Shown piece by piece: positions 7,135 through 16,302 of a stretch of 64,000 nucleotides of DNA. Location of the stretch: contig NZ_JAPZSV010000005.1 of NCBI RefSeq assembly GCF_027532185.1, forward strand, positions 186,001 through 250,000, given 5' to 3'. Position 1 is the stretch's first letter, and each line of letters begins with the position of its first letter. A program made the translations under genes and the position numbers. Source of the DNA: Hylemonella sp. GTDB lineage: Bacteria; Pseudomonadota; Gammaproteobacteria; Burkholderiales; Burkholderiaceae_C. A model generated the notes under the pieces. The model searched no databases and was not told the DNA's origin. It saw only the letters and a program-made list of their open reading frames with translations.

Positions 7135-8610
7135 ATGAACGCCCGCCTTCCTGCCAGTACCTTCGAACCCGAACGGGCGCTGGCCGAAATCAGCCAGACC
7201 TGGGACCGCGAGATCGTCCCACGGTTGCAGGACTACATTGCCGTGCCCGCGAAGTCGCCCATGTTCGATCCGCAATGGGCGCAGCATGGCTACATCGACA
7301 CCGTGGTGCGCAACGCGGCGGCCTGGGTCGAGGCGCAGAAGGTCGACGGCCTGAAACTCGAAGTCATCCGCCTTGAGGGCCGCACGCCGGTGATCTTCTT
7401 CGAGCTGCCCGCGAGCCGTGGTGAGGCGGACGCCGAAGTGTCGGCCCAGACCGTGCTCATGTACGGCCATCTGGACAAGCAGCCCGAGTTCAACGGTTGG
7501 CGGGGCGATCTCGGCCCCTGGACGCCGAAGTACGAGGACGGCAAGCTCTACGGCCGCGGCGGCGCCGATGATGGCTACGCCGTCTACGCCAGCATCGCCG
7601 CGATCCAGGCACTCAAGAGCCAGAAACTCGCGCACCCGCGTGTCGTCGGGCTCATCGAGACCTGCGAGGAAAGCGGCTCCTACGATCTGCTGCCTTACAT
7701 CGACGCGCTGCGCACGCGGCTGGGCGAGGTCGGTCTGGTGGTCTGCCTGGACTCGGGCGCCGGCAACTATGACCAGCTCTGGCTCACCACCAGCCTGCGC
7801 GGCATGGCCAGCGGCGTGCTCAAGGTCGAGATCCTGAGCGAGGGCGTGCATTCGGGCGACGCCAGCGGCGTTGTGCCCTCGAGCTTTCGCATCATGCGCC
7901 AGGTGCTCGATCGGCTGGAGGACAGCAAGACGGGTCGCCTACTGCCGCAGAGCTTTCACTGCGAGGTACCGGCCGAGCGTATGGAACAGGCGCGCGCCAC
8001 GGCCGCCATCCTGGGCGATGAGATCTACAAACGCTTTCCCTGGGTGCATTACGACTGCGAGGGCGACACGCGTGTGGCCCTGCCCATGACCACCGATCCT
8101 GTGCAGGCCCTGCTCAACCGCACCTGGGCCCCCACGCTCAGCGTCACGGGCGCCGAAGGTCTACCGGACCTGCAGAACGCCGGCAATGTGCTACGGCCGT
8201 ATACCGCCTTCAAGCTTTCACTGCGCTTGCCGCCCCTGGTGGAGGCGGCGACGGCCGTGCAGGAGCTCAAGGCTTTGCTTGAAGACAACGCGCCCTATCA
8301 GGCGCGCGTGACCTTCGAGGGCCTGGGTTCGGCCACGGGCTGGAACGCGCCCGAGACGGCGCCCTGGTTCGGCCGTGCGCTGGACGCGGCCTCGCGCAAT
8401 TTCTACGGTGCGTCCTGCGGCTACATCGGCCAGGGCGGCACCATCCCGCTGATGAACATGCTGTCGCGCGGTTTTCCCAAGGCGCAGATGATGGTCTGCG
8501 GCGTGCTGGGGCCCAAGAGCAATGCGCACGGCCCCAACGAATTCCTGCACGTGCCCTATGCGCGCCGCCTCACGGCCGCGGTGGCGCAGGTCATCTCCTC
8601 CTTGCCTTGA
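7135..8610 (+). CDS. M20 family metallopeptidase (dipeptidase-like)
   Basis: A 491-residue cytosolic zinc peptidase. The di-metal site is visible: H112 and D114 in YGHLDKQPE, D145 in GRGGADDG, catalytic E178/E179 in ETCEESGS, a metal Asp in VVCLDSGAG, and a C-terminal His in SNAHGPNEF. A dimerisation domain is inserted between (about residues 230-380, beginning HSGDASGVVPSSF). The length and motifs fit the M20A carnosinase/CPGL-like branch rather than ArgE or DapE. The ATG at 7135 follows CCAGGAGCCTGCCC, a good ribosome site. The hydrolase gene starts 11 bases after its stop, so the two are probably co-transcribed. Confidence 0.92.
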   Translation: MNARLPASTFEPERALAEISQTWDREIVPRLQDYIAVPAKSPMFDPQWAQHGYIDTVVRNAAAWVEAQKVDGLKLEVIRLEGRTPVIFFELPASRGEADAEVSAQTVLMYGHLDKQPEFNGWRGDLGPWTPKYEDGKLYGRGGADDGYAVYASIAAIQALKSQKLAHPRVVGLIETCEESGSYDLLPYIDALRTRLGEVGLVVCLDSGAGNYDQLWLTTSLRGMASGVLKVEILSEGVHSGDASGVVPSSFRIMRQVLDRLEDSKTGRLLPQSFHCEVPAERMEQARATAAILGDEIYKRFPWVHYDCEGDTRVALPMTTDPVQALLNRTWAPTLSVTGAEGLPDLQNAGNVLRPYTAFKLSLRLPPLVEAATAVQELKALLEDNAPYQARVTFEGLGSATGWNAPETAPWFGRALDAASRNFYGASCGYIGQGGTIPLMNMLSRGFPKAQMMVCGVLGPKSNAHGPNEFLHVPYARRLTAAVAQVISSLP

Positions 8611-8621
8611 GTGCAACGACC

Positions 8622-9464
8622 ATGCAGGAATCCACGCTGACCACCTATGTTGCCTCTGATGGCGACAACCTGGCCATCCAGGACTGGCCGCTCGACCCCG
8701 GTACCCGCCTGCGTGGCGTGGTGCTCATCGTGCATGGCCTAGGAGAGCATGCGGGCCGCTACGACGAACTCGCGCGCCGCCTGAACGACTGGGGCTTCGC
8801 CGTGCGTGGCTATGACCACTACGGCCACGGTGAATCGGGCGGCCTGCGCGGCGGCCTGCCTTCGGAACAGCGCCTGGTCGAGGATCTGGCCGATGTGCTG
8901 GGCAGCACGCGCCGCCGTCTGGACGCCGGCACACCGCTGATCGTACTGGGCCACAGCATGGGTGGACTCGTGGCCGCGCATCTGGTGGCGCGCCAGCTCG
9001 GACGCGTCGACGGTCTGGTGCTGTCCTCGCCGGCGCTCGATCCGGGGCTCAACGCGGTGCAGAAATGCCTGCTGGCGGTGCTGCCCGCCGTGGCTCCCGA
9101 TCTGCGCGTGGGCAACGGGCTCGACCCGAAGTGGATTTCACACGACCCGCAGGTGGTCCGCGCTTATCAGCAGGACAAGCTCATCCACGACCGCATCTCC
9201 GGCCGGCTTGCGCGTTACATCGCCGACACCGGACCGCAGGTGCTGGCAGCCGCACCGCGCTGGGACGTCCCCACGCTGCTGATGTATGCGGGCCAGGACA
9301 AGCTGGTCAGCCCGCGCGGCAGCGCGGCCTTCGCCAAGGCCGCGCCAGCACGCGTCCTCGAGGCACACTGCTACGCCGAGCTTTACCACGAGATCTTCAA
9401 CGAACTCGAGCGCGAACCCGTCTACGCGAGGCTGCAGGCCTGGCTGGACCGCTGGTTCGCCTGA
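8622..9464 (+). CDS. Alpha/beta hydrolase, monoacylglycerol-lipase-like
   Basis: A 280-residue serine hydrolase of the lysophospholipase/monoacylglycerol lipase branch (Hydrolase_4). The oxyanion region is VLIVHGLGEHAGRY, the nucleophile is S112 in GHSMGG, the acid is in YAGQDKLVSP and the His in ELYHEIFNE. No signal peptide is visible, so it is cytosolic. The ATG at 8622 is preferred to the TTG at 8607 that overlaps the upstream stop. It sits in a likely operon with the M20 peptidase. The natural ester substrate is unknown. Confidence 0.9.
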   Translation: MQESTLTTYVASDGDNLAIQDWPLDPGTRLRGVVLIVHGLGEHAGRYDELARRLNDWGFAVRGYDHYGHGESGGLRGGLPSEQRLVEDLADVLGSTRRRLDAGTPLIVLGHSMGGLVAAHLVARQLGRVDGLVLSSPALDPGLNAVQKCLLAVLPAVAPDLRVGNGLDPKWISHDPQVVRAYQQDKLIHDRISGRLARYIADTGPQVLAAAPRWDVPTLLMYAGQDKLVSPRGSAAFAKAAPARVLEAHCYAELYHEIFNELEREPVYARLQAWLDRWFA

Positions 9465-9470
9465 ACGACC

Positions 9471-10643
9471 TCAGGTCGGGCGCGCGGTCTGGCGGCGCAG
9501 GGCCAGCCAGAGCAGGGCCAGACCGGTCAACGCCACCGGCAGCAGCGAGCCGACGTTGAGCCACCACCAGCCCTGGGTGGTGACCAGCGCGCCCGAGGCG
9601 AAGGACGTCAGCGCCATCACGGCAAACACCACGAAATTGATGGCTGCCTGGGCCCGGTCCTTCTCCTCCGGGCGGTAGGCCTGCAGGGCCAGGGTGGTGC
9701 TGCCCGTGAAGAGGAAGTTCCAGCCCACGCCGAGCAGGAAGAGCGCGATCAGGAACTGGTGCAGTTCGACGCCGCTCAGGGCGACGGCGATGCAGAGGAC
9801 ATTGAGCAGCACGCCCACGCCCATGATGGCCAGCGTGCCGTAGCGCTTGATCAGATGGCCGGTGAAGAAGCCTGGCGCGAACATGCCGATCACATGCCAT
9901 TCCAGCACCAGGGCCGCGTCATCGAAGGGAAAGCCGCAGACCTGCATGGCCAGCGGGGTGGCGGCCATCAGCAGGTTCATGACGCCGAAGCCCAGCGAGG
10001 CGCCCACGGCCGCCACGAAGAACAGAGGCTGACGCGCGATCTCCCAGATCGGGCGACCGATGGAGGCGCCGGCCGCCGGCCTGGGCACGGGCGGGAAGGT
10101 CACGAAGGCCATGAGCAGCAGGCCCAGCAAGGCCACGACGGCCAGGGACAGGTAGGCGCCGGCAAAGGGTACGCTGAGCAGGTTGCGGGTGTACACGGCC
10201 AGATTCGGCCCGGCGATGGCGCCGATCAGGCCGCCCGCCAGCACCAGGGACACGGCTTTCTCGCGGTAGGTGGCCTCGACCAGCTCGGCGGCGGCGAAGC
10301 GGTAGAGCTGGCCGTTGGCGCTGTAGTAGCCCGCGATGACGGTGGCCGTGACCAGCAGCCAGAAGTTGCGGCTCCAGGCCGCATAGGCACACAGCAGGGC
10401 CGAGCCCAGCGCGACGAGCAGACCGATCTGGAACGAGGCCTGTCGGCCCCAGCGCGACTGGCTGCGTGCCACGAGGCCCGTGCTCAGCGCGCCCCCGACC
10501 ACATAGCCCATGACCGGCAGCGTGGCCATCCAGCCCTTGGGCGCCAGGGCCAGGCCCACCAGGCCGTTGATCGCGATGAACACGATGTTGTTGGTGAAGA
10601 ACAGGCCCTGGCAGATGGCCAGCAGCGCGAGGCGATGGTTCAT
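9471..10643 (-). CDS. MFS transporter
   Basis: A 390-residue permease with 12 predicted TM segments and weakly conserved MFS loops (ARSQSRWGRQASF after TM2, LIKRYGTLAIMG in the second half). The pattern is that of small drug or metabolite efflux-type MFS proteins, but no substrate can be assigned. It starts 10 bases downstream of the rsmE stop on the same strand, so it may be the distal gene of an rsmE-led unit. It ends 6 bases from the convergent hydrolase. Confidence 0.85.
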   Translation of the reverse strand: MNHRLALLAICQGLFFTNNIVFIAINGLVGLALAPKGWMATLPVMGYVVGGALSTGLVARSQSRWGRQASFQIGLLVALGSALLCAYAAWSRNFWLLVTATVIAGYYSANGQLYRFAAAELVEATYREKAVSLVLAGGLIGAIAGPNLAVYTRNLLSVPFAGAYLSLAVVALLGLLLMAFVTFPPVPRPAAGASIGRPIWEIARQPLFFVAAVGASLGFGVMNLLMAATPLAMQVCGFPFDDAALVLEWHVIGMFAPGFFTGHLIKRYGTLAIMGVGVLLNVLCIAVALSGVELHQFLIALFLLGVGWNFLFTGSTTLALQAYRPEEKDRAQAAINFVVFAVMALTSFASGALVTTQGWWWLNVGSLLPVALTGLALLWLALRRQTARPT

Positions 10644-10653
10644 GGTGGGCGTT

Positions 10654-11367
10654 TCAGAGGGTGAGCGCCGCCAGAGCGGCCAAGGGCGCGGTCTCGGCGC
10701 GCAGGGTGCGTGGGCCCAAGCTCACGGGCAGGAAGCCTGCCGCGCGCGCCGCCTGCTCCTCGGCCGGACTGAGCCCGCCCTCAGGACCCGACAGGAAAAG
10801 CACGGGGCCGTCATCGAGCCGGTCGCGCTGTCGGGCCAGCGGTACGCTGTCGGCTGCCAGCGAGAGCAGCAGGCGCTGTCGGGGCAGCTCTCCCCCCAGC
10901 CAGGCGGGCAGGGTCTGCAGCACCGGCACCGGAGGCACCCGGTTGCGGCCGCATTGCTCACAGGCGGCCACGGCGATCGCCTGCCAGTGCTGGCGCTTCT
11001 TCTCGGCGCGTTCGCCGCTCAGGCGCAACACGCTGCGTTCGGCCTGAAGGGGCTGCAGACTGGCGACGCCCAGTTCGACCGCCTTCTCGACCAGCCAGTC
11101 CATGCGCTCGTTGGCTGGCACGCCCAGGGCCAGGTGCACGGCGCGCCCCGTTTCGCGTTCGACGGCCGTGTGCGAGACGATCCGGGCCTCCACCTCGCTG
11201 CGTCCCATGCGCGTAACCGTGGCCTCGCACTCGCCGCCTTCGCCGTTGAAGAGGGTGATCGTGTTGCCGGGCTGCAGGCGCAGGACCTGCACATGGCGCG
11301 CTGCGCCCGCGGGCAGCGAGATCGTGCTGCCCTCGGACAGGGGGACGGGGCAGTGAAAGCGCGGCAT
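10654..11367 (-). CDS. rsmE: 16S rRNA (uracil-1498-N3)-methyltransferase RsmE
   Basis: A 237-residue SPOUT methyltransferase that makes m3U1498 in 16S rRNA from SAM. The N-terminal PUA-like domain reads PRFHCPVPL and ARHVQVLRLQPG; the C-terminal knotted SAM site shows FLSGPEGGLSPAEE and SLGPRTLRAETAPLAA, both family signatures. Length is normal. The ATG at 11367 is the only reasonable start. A G/C-rich repeat lies between it and amgK; the MFS gene follows within 10 bases. Confidence 0.96.
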   Translation of the reverse strand: MPRFHCPVPLSEGSTISLPAGAARHVQVLRLQPGNTITLFNGEGGECEATVTRMGRSEVEARIVSHTAVERETGRAVHLALGVPANERMDWLVEKAVELGVASLQPLQAERSVLRLSGERAEKKRQHWQAIAVAACEQCGRNRVPPVPVLQTLPAWLGGELPRQRLLLSLAADSVPLARQRDRLDDGPVLFLSGPEGGLSPAEEQAARAAGFLPVSLGPRTLRAETAPLAALAALTL

Positions 11368-11373
11368 CGGTCA

Positions 11374-11454
11374 GTCGCCGCCGGGCCGCCCCAAGGCGAC
11401 GGACGCCCCCTTGGGGGGCAGCGCAGTACACGAAGTGACGAGCGTGGGGGCCAT
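11374..11454 (-). repeat. intergenic palindromic repeat, copy A
   Basis: The complement of this segment reads CCCCCACGCTCGTCACTTCG then TGTACTGCGCTG, CCCCCCAAGGGGGC, and ends GGGGCGGCCCGGCGGCG. The same order of blocks occurs on the plus strand at 16303-16455 (copy B), so the two copies are inverted relative to each other. Copy A lacks the internal ~60-base insert of copy B. The inner CCCCC-AA-GGGGG palindrome can fold as a hairpin. This class of repeat is, to my knowledge, common between genes in Comamonadaceae. Confidence 0.75.
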
Positions 11455-11458
11455 GTTG

Positions 11459-12529
11459 TCAGACGCGTCCGTAGGCGTAGCCGCTGACCTCGGCGATGCC
11501 TTCGATCTCGTCAATCAGCCGAAGCAGCGGCTTGAGCTCGATGTATCGTGCACAGGTGGCGCGGATGTAGCCGATGAAGCGCGGCGCATCGGCCAGGTAG
11601 TGGGGCTTGCCGTCGCGCAGCGTGAGCCGGGCAAAGATGCCGGCGACTTTCAGGTGACGCTGCAGGCCCATCCACTCGACGCCCTTGTAGAACTCGCCGA
11701 AATCCTCGCCGACCGGCAGGCCGACCTTGCGGGCCTGCTGCCAGTAGCGGATGGTGACGTCGAGCACGAAGTCTTCTTCCCAACTGAGGAAAGCATCGCG
11801 CATGAGGCTGGCGATGTCATAGGTGATGGGACCGTGGACGGCGTCCTGGAAGTCCAGCACGCCTAAGCGAGTCTCTGCGCTGTCGCCGGGGATCATCAAA
11901 TTGCGCGGCATGAAGTCGCGGTGCACATAGACCGCGGGCCAGGCCAGGTTGCGTTCGATGATGAGGGCGAACATGCGATCCAGGGTCTCGCGCAGCGGGC
12001 CTTCGACGGTGATTCCGCGATGGCGGGCCAGATACCACTCCGGAAACAGTTCGAGCTCGCGTCGCAGCAGCGCCGTGTCGTAGGGGGGCAGCACGCCCGG
12101 ACGCGACGCCTGTTGCCAGGCCACGAGTGCGTCCACGGCACTCAGGTAAAGCGGCAGGTTGGCGCTGGCCCTGCTCTGGTCGATCACCTGCATCATGGTC
12201 TGGCCGCCCAAGTCCGACAGCAGCATGAAGCCCCGGGTCTCGTCCCAGTCCAGGATCTGTGGCACGTGCAGGCCGGCCTGTGCCATCAGCTCAGCGACCT
12301 GCACGAAGGGGCGACAGTTCTCCTTGTCGGGCGGCGCGTCCATGATGATGCGCGTGCCGCCGGCGGCATCGATGCGGAAGTAGCGGCGAAAGCTGGCATC
12401 TGCCGAGGCCGGTCGCAGGGTGTGGGGCTGCAGCTGCTGGCCGGCCGACAGTCCGTCCAGCCAGTGCTGGAAGGCGGCGGCCCGCTCAGGGCTGGCCCAG
12501 GGGATGGGGCTGGAGAGAGGAGCGCTCAT
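11459..12529 (-). CDS. amgK: AmgK-like sugar kinase (cell-wall recycling)
   Basis: A 356-residue aminoglycoside-phosphotransferase-fold kinase. The Brenner motif is HRDFMPRNLM (catalytic Asp) and the metal Asp is in LDFQDAVHGP; the N-lobe shows ASFRRYFRI and a LSDLGGQTMM segment. In Pseudomonas, AmgK phosphorylates N-acetylmuramate/N-acetylglucosamine at C1 in the MurNAc recycling bypass and is encoded next to lptD together with murU. Here the same kinase is divergent from lptD, and a MurU-like protein is at 22739, which supports the name. Its ATG (12529-12527) overlaps the lptD ATG by two bases on the opposite strand. Biochemical specificity is inferred. Confidence 0.85.
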   Translation of the reverse strand: MSAPLSSPIPWASPERAAAFQHWLDGLSAGQQLQPHTLRPASADASFRRYFRIDAAGGTRIIMDAPPDKENCRPFVQVAELMAQAGLHVPQILDWDETRGFMLLSDLGGQTMMQVIDQSRASANLPLYLSAVDALVAWQQASRPGVLPPYDTALLRRELELFPEWYLARHRGITVEGPLRETLDRMFALIIERNLAWPAVYVHRDFMPRNLMIPGDSAETRLGVLDFQDAVHGPITYDIASLMRDAFLSWEEDFVLDVTIRYWQQARKVGLPVGEDFGEFYKGVEWMGLQRHLKVAGIFARLTLRDGKPHYLADAPRFIGYIRATCARYIELKPLLRLIDEIEGIAEVSGYAYGRV

Positions 12530-14918
12530 GGATAATCCATTCTACAAACCCTGCTTCTCCGGACCGCCCGCCTTGCCCTGCCTTTCCCGTCCTGCCCTGA
12601 ACCCGCTGGCGTTGCTGCTCTGTGCGCTGTGGCACGGCTCCGCGGCACAGGCGCAGAGCTCGGCCGAGACGCCCCTGCAGCTGCGCATCAGCCCGATGCT
12701 GACGGAGTCCCTGAGCCCGCAGCAGCGCGCCACGTCGCCGACCTTCGTCTACGGCGAGCGCCTGTCGGCCGAAAGCGACACGGAGATCGTGCTGGAAGGT
12801 GGGGTGGAGTTCCGGCGCGCCGATCTCGTGATCCGGGCGAATCGCCTGGAGTACGACCAGGCGCGTGATCTGGCGCGGGCGCGCGGCGATGTGCGCGTGA
12901 ACCAGGCGGGCAATGTGTTTGAGGGTCCGGCCCTGGACCTGCGCATCGACGCCTTCGAGGGCTTTTTCGACCAGGCCCGCTTCCGACTGCTGTCCAATGA
13001 CGCCCACGGCGAGGCCGAACGTATCGATTTCCTGGACGACAAGCGCGCGGTCGTGCGCAACGCCACCTTCACGACCTGCCAGCGCGAACCCGGCCCGGAC
13101 TGGATGCCCTCCTGGCTGCTGCGCGCAGCGACGTTGCGCCTGGACAGCGAGGAGGAAACAGCTGAGGCCGAGGACGTGACCGTGCGCTTCCAGGACGTGC
13201 CGGTGCTGGGTCTGTCGTCCATGACCTTCCCGTTGACCGAGAAACGCAAATCGGGTTTTCTTTCCCCGACCTTCGGTGCCGACAGCGTCAGCGGCACGGA
13301 AATCACCACACCCTATTACTGGAACATTGCACCCAACCGCGACGCCACCTTCTACCCCACAGTGATGAGCCAGCGCGGCGTCAACTATGGCGCGCAGTTT
13401 CGTTATCTTGAGGCAGGCTATACGGGCCAGCTGCGCGCCGACTACATGCCTGCCGACAAGTTGCGCGACCGCGACCGCTGGGGCCGTTCCTTCCAGCACA
13501 TGGGGGCCATTTCGGATCCGTCCTACGGTGGACTGGGCCTCAACCTCAATCTCAATCGCGTCAGCGACGACAATTACTGGCGCGACTTTCCGCGCGCCAC
13601 GTCTTCGCTGACCCAGCGCCTGTTGGCCAATGACGTGGGGCTGAACTGGAGTCGCGGACCGTATTCAGCGACCTTGCGCACGCTGCAGTGGCAGACCCTG
13701 CAGGATCCGCTGGCACCCATCGTGCCTCCCTACAACCGCCTGCCGCAGCTCGTAGCGCGTTATACCCAGCCCGGCGTGGGCGGTTTTGACGTGGGGCTGG
13801 AGGCCGATTACACCGACTTTCAGGCGAACTCCGCGCTGACCGGCCAGCCCAATGCCCAGCGCACGGTGATGAAGGGCCAGCTGAGCTATCCCCTGCTGGG
13901 TTCCGCTGGCTTCATCATCCCACGCATGTCCGTCCATTCGGTGAACTACAACTTCGACGCGGCCCTGTCCAGTGGTCAGCGCCAGGCCGGGCGTACCGTC
14001 CCGACCTACAGCCTGGACACCGGCTTGGTCTTCGAGCGCGACACCAGCTACTTCGGCAGCGGTTTTCGCCAGACCCTGGAGCCGCGTCTGTTCTATGTCT
14101 ACACACCCTATGTCAACCAGAGCTACCTGCCCAATTACGACTCGGGCGCGCTGGATTTCAACTTCGCGAGCATCTACAGTGAGAACGCCTTCGTCGGCAA
14201 CGACCGCATCGCCGACAACAATCTGCTGACGGGTGGCCTGTCCACCCGCCTGCTGGACGCCGAGACGGGCGCCGAGATCCTGCGCCTGGGCATCGCACAG
14301 CGCCTGCGCTTCGAGGACCAACGCGTCACCCTGCCCGGAGGTACACCCTCGCCCAAGGGCGTGAGCGACATCCTGCTGGGTGCGGGCCTGACCATCGATC
14401 CTCGCTGGTATCTGGACAGCACAGTGCAATACAACCAGAAGACCGGGGAATCCGAGCGCTCCACGGTCAGCATGCGTTACAACCCCAGCAACTATCGCGT
14501 GGTCAACCTGGCCTACCGCTACCAACGTGACCTCAGTGAACTCGTCGACATCGGCTGGCAGTGGCCTCTCAATGACCTCTGGGGTGACAAGGGTCAGGAC
14601 CTGGGCCGCGGCCGTGGCCAGGGTCCCGGACGCTGGTACAGCGTCGGGCGCCTGAACTACAGCATGCAGGATGACAAGCTGGTCGATTCCATCATCGGCT
14701 TTGAGTACGACGCCGGGTGCTGGCTGGGCCGTGTGGTGCTGGAACGACTGCAGACCGGCCTGGTCACGAGTACCCGCCGTATCATGTTCCAGCTTGAGCT
14801 GGTGGGCTTCTCGCGCGTGGGCATCGACCCGCTGCAGTCGCTGCAAAGAAATATTCCCCGCTATCAATTCCTGCGTGAACAGGTGACGGCGCCAAGCCGT
14901 TTCAGCAACTACGATTGA
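12528..14918 (+). CDS. lptD: LPS-assembly outer-membrane protein LptD
   Basis: A 796-residue outer-membrane beta-barrel that inserts lipopolysaccharide with LptE. A signal peptide (ALLLCALWHGSAAQAQS) precedes the OstA/LptA-like beta-jellyroll (about residues 75-220, GGVEFRRADLVIRANRLEYD), then the LptD barrel, ending in the aromatic-rich strand of the barrel closure (SNYD). Cysteines in FTTCQREPG and YDAGCWLG could form the inter-domain disulfide known in E. coli. The ATG at 12528 is chosen for its strong GGAGAGAGGAG site; the frame is open further upstream without a plausible start. surA follows after 3 bases, the conserved lptD-surA order. Confidence 0.97.
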   Translation: MDNPFYKPCFSGPPALPCLSRPALNPLALLLCALWHGSAAQAQSSAETPLQLRISPMLTESLSPQQRATSPTFVYGERLSAESDTEIVLEGGVEFRRADLVIRANRLEYDQARDLARARGDVRVNQAGNVFEGPALDLRIDAFEGFFDQARFRLLSNDAHGEAERIDFLDDKRAVVRNATFTTCQREPGPDWMPSWLLRAATLRLDSEEETAEAEDVTVRFQDVPVLGLSSMTFPLTEKRKSGFLSPTFGADSVSGTEITTPYYWNIAPNRDATFYPTVMSQRGVNYGAQFRYLEAGYTGQLRADYMPADKLRDRDRWGRSFQHMGAISDPSYGGLGLNLNLNRVSDDNYWRDFPRATSSLTQRLLANDVGLNWSRGPYSATLRTLQWQTLQDPLAPIVPPYNRLPQLVARYTQPGVGGFDVGLEADYTDFQANSALTGQPNAQRTVMKGQLSYPLLGSAGFIIPRMSVHSVNYNFDAALSSGQRQAGRTVPTYSLDTGLVFERDTSYFGSGFRQTLEPRLFYVYTPYVNQSYLPNYDSGALDFNFASIYSENAFVGNDRIADNNLLTGGLSTRLLDAETGAEILRLGIAQRLRFEDQRVTLPGGTPSPKGVSDILLGAGLTIDPRWYLDSTVQYNQKTGESERSTVSMRYNPSNYRVVNLAYRYQRDLSELVDIGWQWPLNDLWGDKGQDLGRGRGQGPGRWYSVGRLNYSMQDDKLVDSIIGFEYDAGCWLGRVVLERLQTGLVTSTRRIMFQLELVGFSRVGIDPLQSLQRNIPRYQFLREQVTAPSRFSNYD

Positions 14919-14921
14919 CCC

Positions 14922-16298
14922 ATGACTGTTTTCCGTTTCCCGGTATTCCTGCTGGCCTTTCTCTTGGCTGGTGCTCCGGTCTGGGCCCAGAACCTGCGCA
15001 CGCCTGGCGCTGCTGCGCCCGCACCTGCCCTGACCGAGCCTACGGTGCTGGTCCCCGGCGTGCGTTCGGCCGACTTCATCGTGGCCGTGGTCAATGCCGA
15101 GCCCATCACCAACCAGCAGGTGATCGCCCAGGTCGAGCGCATCCGTCGCCAGCTCGCGGCCCAGCGCCAGCCCCAGCCTGATCTGCGGGAGATCGCGCGT
15201 CAGGTGCTCAACCAGCTGATCAACGATCGCGCCCAACTGCAGCTGGCCAAGGAAAGCGGCATCAAGGTCGACGAGCCCTCGATCGATCAGGCTGAACAGA
15301 CCGTGGCCACCCAGAACCAGCTGACCGTCGAGCAGCTCCGGCAGCAGCTGCAGCGCGAAGGGATCGTCTATGCGAGCTTTCGCGAGCAGCTGAGCGAGCA
15401 GCTGCTGCTGACGCGCTTGCGCGAGCGCGAGGTCGAGTCGCGGGTGCGCGTCAGTGACGTGGAGGTGGACCAGTACCTGGCCGAGCAGCAACAGCTGGCC
15501 GGTGATCCGGCGCGCCAGCTCATCCATATCGCGCACATCCTGGTGGTCGTGCCCGAGAACGCCGACGGGGCACAGCAGAGAGAGCGGCAGGCCAGGGCCG
15601 AGCAGGCCCTGCTGCGCGCGCGCGGCGGAGAAGACTTCGCCGCGCTGGCGCGCGAGTACTCCGATGCGCCTGACCGTAGCAACGGGGGCCAGCTCGGCCT
15701 GCGACCTGCGGATCGCTACCCCGGCCTGTTCACCGACGCCGTGCGCGCCCTGGCACCGGGCGGTGTAGCCGGTCTGGTGCGGTCCGGGGCCGGCTTCCAC
15801 GTGCTCAAACTGATCGAGCGGCGCCAGCCGGGCCTGCCGCCGACCACGGTCACCCAAAGCCGGGCCCGCCACATCCTGTTGGTGCCAGGCACCCAGCTCA
15901 GCGAGGCGCAGGCGCGCGACAAGCTCAACGACTTCCGTCGTCGCATCGTCAGCGGCGAAACCGACTTCGCCACGCTGGCACGCCAGCACTCACAGGACGG
16001 CAGCGCGACCCAGGGTGGCGATCTGGGCTGGGCCAACCCCGGCATGTTTGTCCCCGAGTTCGAGCGCGTCATGGACCAGCTCGCGCCCGGGCAGATCAGT
16101 CAGCCTCTGATCTCTCGCTTCGGTGTGCATCTGATCCAGCTGATCGAGCGCCGCAACGCGACGCTGAGCGAGCGCGAGCAACGCGAACTCGTGCGCGGCA
16201 TGCTGCGCGAGCGCAAAACGGCCGAGGCCTACGAGAACTGGGTGCGCGACGTGCGCGCGCGCGCCTATGTGGAGCTGCGCGAAGCGCCGCAGCAATAA
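14922..16298 (+). CDS. surA: Periplasmic chaperone / peptidyl-prolyl isomerase SurA
   Basis: A 458-residue periplasmic chaperone for outer-membrane proteins including LptD. It has a signal peptide (VFLLAFLLAGAPVWAQ), the SurA N-domain (SADFIVAVVNAEPITNQQV onward), and two parvulin domains (about residues 200-300, HIAHILVVVPENADG; and 315-415, RARHILLVPGTQLSE with GGDLGWANPGMFVPEF). It starts 3 bases after lptD and is certainly co-transcribed. In many proteobacteria pdxA follows; here the next gene is ksgA after a repeat, so pdxA is missing from the usual string. Confidence 0.96.
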   Translation: MTVFRFPVFLLAFLLAGAPVWAQNLRTPGAAAPAPALTEPTVLVPGVRSADFIVAVVNAEPITNQQVIAQVERIRRQLAAQRQPQPDLREIARQVLNQLINDRAQLQLAKESGIKVDEPSIDQAEQTVATQNQLTVEQLRQQLQREGIVYASFREQLSEQLLLTRLREREVESRVRVSDVEVDQYLAEQQQLAGDPARQLIHIAHILVVVPENADGAQQRERQARAEQALLRARGGEDFAALAREYSDAPDRSNGGQLGLRPADRYPGLFTDAVRALAPGGVAGLVRSGAGFHVLKLIERRQPGLPPTTVTQSRARHILLVPGTQLSEAQARDKLNDFRRRIVSGETDFATLARQHSQDGSATQGGDLGWANPGMFVPEFERVMDQLAPGQISQPLISRFGVHLIQLIERRNATLSEREQRELVRGMLRERKTAEAYENWVRDVRARAYVELREAPQQ

Positions 16299-16302
16299 TG
16301 TT

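Noticed and set aside
13665-15989. 774-codon open frame on the minus strand opposite lptD and surA
   Set aside because: It is antisense to two unmistakable genes, has low-complexity His/Gln/Ala/Val composition typical of reverse frames in GC-rich DNA, and no recognisable domain.
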